64,000 nt of DNA from Euptelea pleiosperma (lineage: Eukaryota; Streptophyta; Magnoliopsida; Ranunculales; Eupteleaceae), in NCBI GenBank assembly GCA_035048495.1, contig CM068553.1, positions 22,879,190-22,943,189 of the forward strand. The letters are read 5' to 3'. This document shows positions 46,759 to 57,876 of this stretch, in pieces. The position numbers and the translations under genes were made by a program. Position 1 is the first letter of the stretch. The number at the start of each line of letters is the position of its first letter. Below the pieces are notes generated by a model, which saw only the letters and a program-made list of their open reading frames with translations, ran no database searches and had not been told where the DNA came from.

Positions 46759-47130
46759 CAAATCTTGCTAAGTCCAATCGATTGTACTCTGGGTCCAATC
46801 AATTGGGCTATGTCCAATCAATTGGGTTTAGTGTCCAATCGATTGGACTTAAATAAGTTTCTGTCCCGAAGGCTCCAATCGATTTTACAAAGGTCTCCAA
46901 TTGATTGGGCTATGATCATGTTCTGTCTCGTATACTCCAATTGATTTTATAGATGTGTCCAATCGATTGGGCTTTGATCATATTCTTCCTTGTAGCCTCC
47001 AATCAATTTTACAGAGGTCTCCAATCGATTGGGCATTTATCATGTTCTGCCTCGTAGCTTCCAATCAATTTTACAGAGTCCTCCAATTGATTGGGCCATG
47101 TCCAATCGATTGGACTCTCTCATAAGTCAA
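46759..47130. repeat. CCAATCGATTGG palindrome array in B's 3' LTR
   Basis: Repeats of about 60 bp built on the perfect 12-bp palindrome CCAATCGATTGG and near-matches, separated by TTTTACAGAGGTCT and ATCATGTTCTGTCTCGTA-like spacers. Each palindrome presents CCAAT on both strands. Confidence 0.85.
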
Positions 47131-47174
47131 TATCTTTGACTAAGAGTCGGGTCTATCCAATGACTAGGTTTGAC

Positions 47175-50100
47175 TATCACGCCCCAAATTCGGATACCTA
47201 GATACGACCCAAAAATCTATGGATCGACCTGTACCCGAACCCAGAGGTGATCCATGAATGTCCCCTAGTGATCCAATTAGGTCAATTGGACTACTAAGGT
47301 TCATTCGAAAGCCACTAAGTAAAAAAAAAGGCTAGATGTAGAAAATAAATAATTCAAATAATTCAATCAATCAACTAAATGTGGAGAGAAGGATGTGAGA
47401 ACATGCTCTCAATCAAAGGACTACATGTCCGTGAAAATAATAAGTAATATTTTAAAATAATCAAATACAACTTTCTAAAGTGTGGGATCGACTCCCAAAT
47501 CCTCGTCGATCTCCTCGAGTACACTGGAGTCTTCCGTCTCAAACTCATCCCAGGTACCCAACTCCTCAAAATCTAAAAATGGTATCGGTGTAGCACCGTG
47601 AGCCGAGGCCCAGTAATACAACAGCGTGCATGATATGATATCATACTATACAAGTTTTTTTAATTAAGGTATGTATCTCAATCTATAATAAGGATGACAT
47701 GAATATATGAAGGTGAATGCAAGTGAGTAAGGGATGCAAATGCAACTAGTACCCATAACCCATCTGCAGGATATAATAACGTCTGGGGCCTTTCACCCTA
47801 AGATATCGAACCTTGATTAATTGATAAAACCAATATAAATGTATATAATATACTTCAACCCCGTTCACTTATGCACCCCTTATATGAAATAACGTGATGA
47901 TCATGGTATGACAATAAGATGGTACTAGGGTTGCATGGCATAAGCACACATATATTTAACATTTAAATAAGAATATAAAATTAACGGATGATCATCAAAA
48001 GTGATAACATGGAAACGAATTAGGGTTAAACATGAATAACATGTAACAATCACCGAAAGTCACGATCATTACGGATGAACAATATAAGTGGGCATCGCAA
48101 GAGAATCCAACACACTATGGCCGAACCCTATGAGGAATCCATGATACAAGGTTGAACCCTAAAGAGGGATCCAAGACACTTGGCCGAACCCTTTGAGAGA
48201 TCCGAGACACATGGGTGGGATCCCCATGCATACAAGTATAGGTCAAACCATCTAGGGTTTAGTCAAACAACAAGGGCTAAATTCCTTAATAGTCAATGAG
48301 TCATGACCGAACCACTAAGGGTTCCCAAGCCTATTAATAGTCCAAAATCCAAGAAATAGGTAGTTCGTAAAAAAAAAATATATTTCCTTGTAAAAATTAT
48401 AACTAAATAAATATAAATTAGAAAAATACAAACTCAATGGATTTGAAGACTATATTCACTAAGGTTTCTATGAAAAATAAATTCAAAAATATTTATTTTT
48501 AAAATCAAAGTCGAAATTCTTAAAGAAGTAGAATGCATAGAATCTAAAATTCTAGGCTTTGCAGAAAATGTCAGTACCTTAGAAAAATTACAACTAAATA
48601 AATATATATCCTAAAAATATAAAATTAACGGATCTGGAAAATAGATTCAAAAAAGTTTATAGGAAAAATAAATAGAAAAATATTTAGTTTCAAAATGTAT
48701 GTGTACATCCTTAATCAATTAGACCGTGTAGAATCTGAAATTCTGGGTCTTGCAGAAAAGTCCAGCACATTATACAAATTATAACTAAATAAATAAATAT
48801 CAGAAAAATACAAACTCAGCTAATTTGGAAACTAATTTGAAAAAATAATTATAAAAATATTCTGATTCAAAATATAGATCGAAACCTTTGATGAACTAGA
48901 CTGTATAGAATCTAAAATTCTGAGTTTTATAGAAAAGTTCAGAACATTTAAAAAATCATAACTTAATCAATACAAATCAGAAAAATACAAACTCAAAGGT
49001 TATAGAACTAGATTGATAGAGGTATCTATGAAAAATAATTAGAAAAATATCGAAATCCTAAGTGAAGCAGACCGTGCAAATTCTAGAATTCTAGGTTTTA
49101 CAGAAAAGTCCAGCACATTTGAAAAATCATAACTTAATAAATAAAAATCCAAAAAATACAAACTCAGTGGATTTAGAAAATAGATTTATAGACGTATCTA
49201 CAAAAATTAATTATAAAAATATTCAGATTTAAAATATAAATCAAAATCTTTAATTAAATAGACCGTACAAAATTTAAAATTCTAGATTGTGAAGAAAATG
49301 ACAGCACCTTAGAAAAATCATAACTAAATAAATATAAATCATAAAAATACAAACTCAACTATTTTGGAAAATAAATTCATAGGGGGTTTTTGAAAAAATA
49401 ATTAAAAAAATATTTAAATCCTAAAAATACTATAAAAATTATAAAGAAATGGCTATCTGTTATGGGTACCAAATAATAAGTCATGGCCAAACCCATCATG
49501 GTAGTACCAAATAATGATCAACTCAAGAAAAATATACCAAATCATGTCCAAATTAATTTATAAATAAGATCTACCATTATATAATGAATGAAAAGTAATA
49601 ACTTGAAGAAGAACAAGCATAGGTTGGATCAAGCACACTTACTTTAAGGTTTCTTGAACTTTAATGAAAATTGAAAGTTTCTTTAAATTTGAAAGTCATC
49701 GGATCGTCCTCTCCTCGGAGTATGTTCTTCTATTTGGAGTCCCCGTCAATTCTCCCTTCTTGCTCGAGTGTGATCGGTGCCTGGATGAAAGTTTAATAGA
49801 GATTTCTCTATTCCTTAATGGAGTTTGGGTTTGTGAAATCTTCTAAAGCTTTAGGGTTTTCATAAATAGATTAAGGGAAGGATTAGGATTTTTATTTTAG
49901 TAGAATTCGTAACTATCAAAGGGATTGCTTTTTCAACCCTCAAAAACTTATATTTTATATTACTAATAGGTTAGAAATGGACCCAATGACCATATATATC
50001 AACTAGGCTTCATTCAATAATATTATTAAGCCCCAAAGGCCTCTAAATTGGCCATACGGGCCCACCCAACAATAATAACATAAATAATTATTAATTAATT

Positions 50101-50732
50101 CAATTAAATTATATTATATAATTTAAAAGTTGATACATCAAGGTATTGACACATGTCGCACACATAAATCACTTAACATAGTCTAAATACACAAAAATCA
50201 TAAAAAAGTTCAAAGCCTCGAAAAAGTATCAAGATGACCTCGGAATGACCAGAAGAGTGATTCGCGGGTCCCAAAATCCTATAAAATATAATTAAATATT
50301 ATTTTTGAAAATATAAGAATTGTAAAAAAGTTCAAAAATTATGAAAATACTATTTTTGTCAAAATCTCCCAAAATCTCATGCTAGGGTTTTTATGTCTCA
50401 AGAAATGTTCTAAATTTCTCGGGTAAGTTGGGAAGGTTAAAATAGGAATACTTTTGGTGTCTCGGGCCCACAAAATAATTTTTTTATAAAAGTTCTGGAA
50501 TATTAGCTGGAGAAAGAAAAAGTCCCCTGCAAGTTATGGTTCATTATTTTTAGTAGAATTTAGCCCTTAAGAGCGAGTTTCAAAAATAGCAGGTTTTTCA
50601 AAGTTGTCAAAATAAAAATCAAATTAAACATACATATTCAAGCATTATATTAAACCATAAAAATAATAATAAAAGTTTGAAAAAGTTTCAGGCTTTCATT
50701 ATTTACCTAGAATGAAAGTTTATGGTATTACA
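47175..50732 (-). mobile_element. C2: chromovirus-like solo LTR in B's LTR
   Basis: 3558 bp, TATCACGCCCC...GGTATTACA (the second base changed from the TGTC start of C1), with target duplication TTGAC/TTGGC (47170-47174, 50733-50737). The other B LTR reads straight through this point (TTTGACCATTATATT). Collinear with C1 but without the 220-bp duplication. TATTTATG promoter-like box on the minus strand near 49868. Confidence 0.85.
48390..49440. repeat. Array of about 170-195 bp repeats in C2
   Basis: Six diverged units start at about 48392, 48582, 48775, 48951, 49121 and 49311 with AAAATYATAACTWAATAAAT-like text. Same repeat family as in C1 (8510-9400). Confidence 0.75.
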
Positions 50733-51021
50733 TTGGCCATTATATTTTATTCATTTTAAACCTATTCCTTTGGCCACTAAGTCACTTACCTTCCTAAATA
50801 AGCGTACACAATCTATAACAGACAAATAGGTAGTTACTCAGATGACTCCAGTCATCAACAGTCTGATTCTTGCTGTCTCTGTCTTCTAGTCTTCACGTAG
50901 TTGACGAAGTATGCATACCACAACATCTTCACACTATATTGGTGCTCGTAAGAACGGTTACAAGAATATTTTTATGTCAAACGGAATCTTTGCCAAATTA
51001 AATATAAAAATATTCCTTATA

Positions 51022-53048
51022 ATCTCTCCATTTGGCAATTCCGTGATAAAAAATATTTAATCATATAGAAGATATCCAAAAAATTAATTACAATCTCACA
51101 TTTTTATATGATTCACTCACTATCTCACATTCTATCAGAGATAATTGAACAGATAATTGAATAGCTTTTGATCTGTTCCCTGCACATTCTACCAATAACA
51201 CATACCATGTAATATCATCGGCAATCAATAAATCATTAAAATGCAGTGAGTTAATGATGCACACCACAAGTAGAAAAATTGAAAAAATAATGTAAACAAT
51301 TTATCTCCCCCTATCTCATGCATCAACTTATTTTTATCTCTATGATTTTCTCTCCCCCTTTTTGTCACAGATTGACAAAGGTACATAAATATAAGCAGAT
51401 AATAAGCATGCAATGGATATCATCATGAAAAATAGGTGCATGAGTGCAACATGATAATAAGTATAAAGACTAAAAGATAAACATGACGCATAGTCTAAAT
51501 ACATTAATGGTTTAAGTTTCGGTGAAACCATCTAACCAATCATAAATCTTTTTCAAATGAATTTTAAATTTTTAAATCATCTCTGAAAAGATTTACAACT
51601 CACAGAACTCAAATCAAATCAATCCGGATTAATTCGAATAAAAATTCAAATCTGAAGTATGTTAAAATTCATGAAAAGTCAAGTTAAATGCAATGCATAA
51701 TGAATTTCAATGTGATTGGCACTAACTAGTATCAAAGTTAGGATTTTAGACTTAACTACTCAGTTTAATCTTGAATAGTTCAAATGCAGTCAATCTAAGC
51801 AATTTATCAGAGCCAGTCAGTCAAACTAGTATACTTTAGTTGAATTTTCAATTTCTTTCACTTGGGTGCACTATGATCTGACTTTCCACTTCTTAGGGTA
51901 CAAGATAGATGTTAGTAAAAATCTAAATAGTTCAAATGCAGTCAATCTAGGCAATTTATCAGAGCCAGTCAGTCATACTAGTACACTTTAGTTGAATTTT
52001 CAATTTCTTTCACTTGGGTGCACTGTGATCTGACTTTCCACTTCTTAGGGTACAAGACAGATGTTAGTAAAAATCTAAGTACTTTACTCAAAATCTGGAG
52101 GTATCCTGTATCCAATCATGAAATCCTCATTAGAGCTAATAGGTTCTCACTTAATTCTCTATTTTTAAATATATTTGCCAATGTAATTTCACATTACTTT
52201 TGTAGCAAACATGGCTATTTTTTATTCACTTGTTTAATTAAAATTTTATTTTTCAAGTTCTCCTCTTTTAACACTTGGTCGGTTTAGTAGCACTCTGTCG
52301 GTATGGTATCCTCTGCAACATTAAGTAATCAGATTTTTATATAGATCGGGACCATACAGATTTTACCACATCCACTTGAGACAGCTCTTTCCCTAGAGAA
52401 CTATCACACAAGGAGGCCAACAGTCGATTATTTTAAAGTTTCAAAATCAACTGAGGGTAGGAACACAACTAATTTGAAGTCGTGAAAAGTAGAAGTTTAT
52501 TCCTAATTCCCATAGAGTACTAGATTTATTACCTTAATCAAATCCAATCCCAACCAGTGTCAATCAGTGTGCATGGGAATAACAAGTTAAAACTTATGAA
52601 CATCCACTAACTGAAAATTAGTAAAATAAACTAATCTTCTAAATATTCTAGAGTTTTCTATAATGATCTAGTCTCAATTGACCTTGTGCCAAGTCCTGGT
52701 TCTAGAATTTTTTAGAGTCAATACCCATCATATTAAAAGTAATTATGCAACGCAAAATCCTAACAAGACACAAAATAATTTTTGATTTTTAAATTTTTTA
52801 TTTTGTTTTTGAATACATGAACTCAAAAAACAATGCAAATAAACAAAGGTCTAAAACAAATAGAAAACTATAAAGAAAATAAAATCTTAAAATAAAATTA
52901 CACACCCAACTCACAAAAGATATACAATCATAAAATAGAGAAGAGTATAAAGAACCACATTTATTCAATCAATGGGACAAGTGCAACTAGACTTCATAAG
53001 GAATTTACTCCAAATTGAATCTAGATTTATCGGTCATTCCTTTCTCAC
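51022..53048 (-). other. Internal non-coding remains of B
   Basis: No recognisable domain on either strand. It includes a 152-bp tandem duplication (51779-51930 and 51931-52080). Short open frames occur but resemble no known protein; this is where pol would be expected in a full element. Confidence 0.6.
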
Positions 53049-54007
53049 CTATATGGTCTTATACCTTGTAGGTGGGTTCTTTTTCTTCACCATTTGTTTA
53101 AGTGGTGATAGAGGATCGACATTTCTCTTTTTATTGGTCATCTTATTCTGATCCATTTGAGTTTGGGTGCCCTTGAGTTTCATAAGGTTTGTAATCTCTC
53201 TACTCAAGGCATCTGACTTTTGATGCAAGGCTATCATTTTATGAAGTAGATCTCCTTGGTTCCCATATGATTTTCTCTTGGGAGGAACCATAGTATCTCT
53301 CTTCTTTTAGAAGCAATTTTTACTTAGGTGACCTTTACCCATACAGTAATTATAAATAGGCGCATGCATAACTGGTCTGGGTCTAAGTTGATCCACATGT
53401 GGTGTGGAAGGAACTTTGACTTTTATAAATTTAGTTCCTGAAGACGATGAGCTATTGACATTATCAACATATCCAATTCACCGTTTGTCTCCATATCTTT
53501 GTCCAATACTTAGAATCTCATTTAATTTCTCAATGCTTTGAGAAATATACAGCAAGTCATTTTTCAGTTGAACTAGATCAAGTTCAAGTGACTTCCTCTT
53601 CTCCAGACATTCCTGATAATCAGTTTCAATAAATTTAACTTTGTCTTGGAGGCTAGCTTTCTCTTCTTCATGCTGTCTAAAAATAGTTTCATATTTTTCA
53701 TACTCACTTTCAAAAGATATTTTAGCATCAGTACAAGTTTGGAACTCGCATTCCAAGAATTTATTTCTCTCTTGAAGAGATTTTTCTCTTCCCTAAGCTG
53801 ACCAACTAGCACAGATAATTAATTATTGTCTAGTTTATAAGTAGAATTTTTAGAATCAAGAAATTCAACTCTATTAGTCAATTTTTTATTTGCTTTGGTC
53901 AGTCTAAGACTTTCTTTATATAGCTCTTGATAAGTAGTATAAAGATCACTTTGATCTTCACTGTCTGAGTCACTATGACTATTCACAGTGAACCCTTCTT
54001 TCGGCAT
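53049..54007 (-). pseudogene. gag: B gag remnant (SIRE-like), broken
   Basis: On the minus strand from ATG at 54007: an acidic Ser/Asp stretch (HSDSDSEDQSD), then YTTYQELYKESLRLTKANKK, a coiled-coil typical of SIRE gag C-termini. A stop and frameshift fall near 53819-53770, then a long coiled-coil with Lys/Glu-rich heptads (to 53478), stop, a Ser-rich linker, and a degraded zinc knuckle, YNYCMGKGHLSKNC, whose first Cys is Tyr. Another stop (near 53309) precedes VPPKRKSYGNQ and a Lys-rich tail ending at 53049. The ATG lies only about 75 bases from the primer site, so the N-terminal gag is missing. Confidence 0.75.
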
Positions 54008-54082
54008 CTTTATAAATAAAAAGAATTAACTGGTTTTACAGGAATCTAACTTCAGGTGATTAAACCTTTAATAGAACAACCC

Positions 54083-54094
54083 GTTCTGATACTA
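54083..54094 (-). other. Primer-binding site of B (initiator-Met type)
   Basis: Minus-strand TAGTATCAGAAC, two bases inside the LTR edge at 54097. The usual plant copia site is TGGTATCAGAGC, so two mismatches. This fixes B's minus orientation. Confidence 0.7.
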
Positions 54095-54096
54095 AT

Positions 54097-55783
54097 TGAA
54101 ATAACAACCGGTCCGTTCTCTTTAATCCAATCTACCTAAAAGGGGGGATTGATTAGGTATTTAAAATTAATTATACTTACACAGTTTTACTGGTCTATGG
54201 TAGGAGAACAAAATCGCATGCCTTAGTTGTTTAATCAAAGATTATCACAATCGACTTAAATCGAATATACCTCCATGGTATATTTTCTTTTTGTCGTTTC
54301 ATCTAATCAAGGTAGATAGCGGAATACAAACAAACAATCACACAAGACAAGATTTTTACGTAGAAACCTTAGCCAAAGAAAAACCACGGGACCACGTCCA
54401 AACGAAAAGTATCACTAACTGAAAAGTTAAACGAAACAAAGGTTACCTACGCAGCACCGTTACAAATACAGCTTCCAACCTTAACCAAGGCCTACTGCCG
54501 ATGCGTCCACGTCCTCTGAATCAATGCTATGAATCCTCGCGTGCCCTTCTAGCAATGTAGCCTTGTCCGCTTGTTCAATTTGGTACACCCCAAACCTACC
54601 ATCGATCGGTTGCTCCGATCTTAATTCTCAATACTCCGCCTTTGTCGAAGGTGAAGGATTCAGTACACCCTGAACCCTAGGTTGCTCAATTGTGTTGAAT
54701 CACACTGATACTCTCAGGCTACTAGGTCGAATATCTAAATGGAAGACCTAAGCTGAGTAATGGATCAAACACTTGGCTTTGATTAAGAAGAGGAACAATC
54801 TCACAAGATATTAATGAGAAACAAACTTCTTGCTCTTCGAATGGACACTCTAAAATAAACCTTTTCTTCTTTCTCTTGAAGTATTGTGTCACTATGTGTG
54901 TTTCTGAGAAGGTATAGAATGGTTGTATTAATAGAATTCGTGATCCTTACTCTTGTAGAACGTGGGAGAGTAGAACCAAGAATTTTGAATCTGAGAAAGA
55001 CTCAAATCATGCCAAGTCCAATCGATTGTACTCTATGTCCAATCGATTGGGCTATGTCCGATCAATTCGGTTTAGTGTCCAATCAATTGGCCTCAAATAA
55101 GTTTCTATCCTGAAGGCTCCAATCGATTTTATAGAGGTCTCCAATCGATTGGCCTCAAATAAGTTTCTGTCCCAAAGGCTCCAATCAATTTTATAGAGGT
55201 CTCCAATCGATTGGGCTATAATCATGTTCTGTCTCGTATACTCCAATCGAATTTATAGATGTGTCCAATCGATTGGGCTTTGATCATGTTCTACCTCATA
55301 GCCTCCAATCGATTTTATAGAGGTCTCCAATTGATTGGGCATTTATCATGTTCTGCCTCGTAGCTTCTAATCGATTTTACAGAGTCCTCCAATCGATTGG
55401 GCTATGTCCAATCGATTGGACAAGTTCCAATCGATCGGACTCTCCCATAAGTCAATATCTTTGACTAAGACTCGGGTTTATCCAATGACTAGGTTTGACC
55501 ATTATATTTTATTCATTTTAAACCTATTCCTTTGGCTACTAAGTCATTTACCTTTCTAAGCAAGCGTACACGATCTATAACCGACAAATAGGTAGTTATT
55601 CAGATGACTCCAGTGGTCAACCATCTGATTCTTGTTGTCTCCATTTTCTAGTCTTCACGTAGTTAGAGAAGTATGCATACCACGACATCTTCACACTACA
55701 TTGGTGCTTGTAGGAACGGTGACAAGAATATTTTTAAGTTAAACGAAATCTTTGCCACATTGAATATGAAAATATTCCTTACA
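54097..55783 (-). repeat. 5' LTR of B
   Basis: 1687 bp; minus strand TGTAAGGAATATTTTC...TTATTTCA. Complete, ending at the target duplication ATTAT. A third copy of the same LTR family starts at 63345 on the plus strand. Confidence 0.85.
55012..55440. repeat. CCAATCGATTGG palindrome array in B's 5' LTR
   Basis: Longer version of the array at 46759-47130, with at least six perfect CCAATCGATTGG copies and several one-base variants. Confidence 0.85.
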
Positions 55784-56207
55784 ATTATCCTTTTAGTGAT
55801 GTCACATTCTCTTACATAAAACTTATCTTTTCATCAACTTTTCCACATAAGAGTTTCTTTCATTGTGTAGAGCACATTCTTTAGACGAAAATCGACTATT
55901 TACATAAAATATACGCATTTCGAATAGTCCAGTATCAAGCTGTTTTAGTTGAATCTCATTACACAATTTTTTCACTTGTAGGAGACACTATCAGGCGATT
56001 CTCAAGACTGGCGGACCCACGATCAACCACAGAAGACTTTTATCAAAGCTTAAAGAGCCAGTAGGCTAGGATAAGAAGATAGAAGCCAAGTATAGGCAAA
56101 GCTAGAGGATCGTAGAGCCGGACCAAGGACCAAGAAAGCGGAAGAGTTGAAGACCAAGAGAAGGACTAAGGTGTTAAAAGCAACACCAATTGACATCAAA
56201 AGTTAGT

Positions 56208-56262
56208 TTGACTAATTGGTGGAGCGGATAAAAGAGAATAAAGAAGACTAGGGTTCAAGACC
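56208..56262 (+). promoter_or_regulatory. tRNA-like A-box/B-box module in H's 3' LTR
   Basis: TTGACTAATTGG (56208-56219) and GGTTCAAGACC (56252-56262), spacing 44, T-rich tract after it. The B box is missing from H's 5' LTR, so this copy shows the ancestral state. Confidence 0.5.
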
Positions 56263-57256
56263 CTCCAGTTCTATTATTTTTGTATTTTCTCTCACCTCTC
56301 TCCTATTTCTCTCTCTATCTATCTTGGCACACCCATACCCATGACCCATGACCCATGCCCATTTCCATGCCACCTCATTAAGCCCAAGCCCATGGAGAAT
56401 TGGTCTACCATGACCAATTATCCTTCATCTAACCTTTATCTTTCATGTGGATTCATTTTCTCTCTCTTCCACATCACATAAGTGGATCCCACGGTCCTTA
56501 TTCATTCTTTTTTCACTCTCACCATCCCATGGTTGGAGAAAATATGAGGAAATATTCTTGTTGAAGGAATGAATCATTCATTGATTCTCTACCCACGGTT
56601 TCTAAAACCGTATTGAACTTCTCCCACAATTTCCTTCCTTTCTCTATAAGAAGAGATCCACGACCTCTTCTTGAAGTGGTTCCCTCCCCCTTCAATTCCC
56701 TGCCACTTCTTTTTTCAAACCCTCTCCTTCCTTCCCATCTCTCTCATAGCCACCATTGAGCAGCCTATTCCTCTTCCGCCCACAAATCCCCTCCTTGCTT
56801 TGTGATATTCGCTCAAAAGTGCTTATTTAAAGCCATTATACTTTTAGCGATGTCACATTCTCCTACGTAAAACTTGTCTTTTCGTCAACTTTTCCACGTA
56901 AGAGTTTTTTTATTGCGTAGAACACATTCTTTAGATGAAAATTGACTATTTGCATGAAATATACGCATTTCGGATAGTCCAATATCAAGCCATTTTAGTT
57001 GAATCTCGTTACGCGCTTTTTCACTTGTAAGAGACTCTATCGGGCGATTCTCGAGGCGGATGGGCCCACGATCGACCACAGAAACCCTCTATCAAAGCTT
57101 AAAAAATCAGCAGGCTAAGACAAGAAGATAGAAGCTAAGTCGGGCAAAGCCAGATGATCGCGGAGCCAATCGAAAGAACCAAGAGAATGGAAGAGTTGAA
57201 GACTAGGAGAAGGACCAAGGTGTTAAAAGCTACACCAATTGACATCACAAGCTAAC

Positions 57257-57311
57257 TTGCTTAATTGGCGAAGCACATGAAGAAGAATGAAAAAGACTAG
57301 GGTTCAAGACC
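57257..57311 (+). promoter_or_regulatory. tRNA-like A-box/B-box module in S6
   Basis: A box TTGCTTAATTGG (57257-57268) followed by CGAAGC, B box GGTTCAAGACC (57301-57311), start-to-start 44 nt, then CTTTTTCTC as a possible Pol III stop. Confidence 0.5.
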
Positions 57312-57530
57312 CTCTGCCAGATCTTTTTCTCTTTATTTTTATATTTTCTCTCACCTCTCTCATAATGCTCTCTCTATCTCTCTAAACTCTAACATATGAC
57401 CATTAGATCATTAAATCCTACTATTAGATCTTCTAACCATCCGATCGGCCATCTGATCATCATGATCATCATTAATACCTTGGTCGGTCAAATCCCTACC
57501 ATCCATCCTAACCTTCTACTAATATAACGG

Positions 57531-57716
57531 CTTCATCGCCATTATCTAATTTCAGCCCATACCTCCTGCTAGTTACTTTGTGCCAAACATCGTATAATAT
57601 CTCTATTGGCACACCAAACCTGACTTCATCGCCATTATCTAATTTCAGCCCATACCTCCTACTAGTTACTTTGTGCCAAACATCGTATAATATCTCTATT
57701 GGCACACCAAACCCAC
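57531..57716. repeat. 93-bp tandem duplication in S6
   Basis: Units 57531-57623 and 57624-57716 differ at about one to three bases. 93 is a multiple of three, and the minus strand reads an open 31-residue repeat with cores PIEILYDVWHKVTSRRY and GLKLDNGDE. I found no counterpart in the other family LTRs and do not recognise the peptide. Confidence 0.85.
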
Positions 57717-57876
57717 TTTCTCACAAGCCCACTACCATACCAGCCCACTAATTGGCCCAATACTCAATGAGTAAAAGCCCTCCTATTCTCTGGCGCATTA
57801 GCACTTTCTAGAGGCCCACTATCCCATTGGTTCACTAGTCCACCTATCCTCTGGCCGACACATGGCATTCTCAATG

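Larger units (their letters stand above)
46112..51021 (-). repeat. 3' LTR of B, interrupted by C2
   Basis: Minus-strand start TATAAGGAATATT (changed from TGTAAGG), end ...TTGTTATTTCA. Own length about 1.35 kb; about 250 bp present in the other LTR (around 54605-54870) are missing. The purine-rich AAATGGAGAGATT on the minus strand just before it (51035-51022) is the likely polypurine tract. It carries the palindromic repeat array. Confidence 0.78.
46112..55783 (-). mobile_element. B: SIRE-like Ty1/copia element lacking pol, minus orientation
   Basis: Ends TGAAATAACAACC...TTCCTTACA on the plus strand, with target duplication ATTAT (46107-46111, 55784-55788) at base 33-37 of the H LTR. On the minus strand: 5' LTR 55783-54097, primer site 54094-54083, gag remnant 54007-53049, non-coding DNA, 3' LTR 51021-46112. 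Own length about 6.1 kb after removing C2. No integrase, RT or RNase H text was found, so it is a gag-only deletion derivative. The SIRE/Maximus lineage is inferred from the primer site, polypurine context and the Ser/Asp-rich gag wording. Confidence 0.82.

Noticed and set aside
55012..55440. CRISPR-like array
   Set aside because: Repeats are imperfect, palindromic and lie in a plant LTR copy with sister arrays; no spacer pattern.
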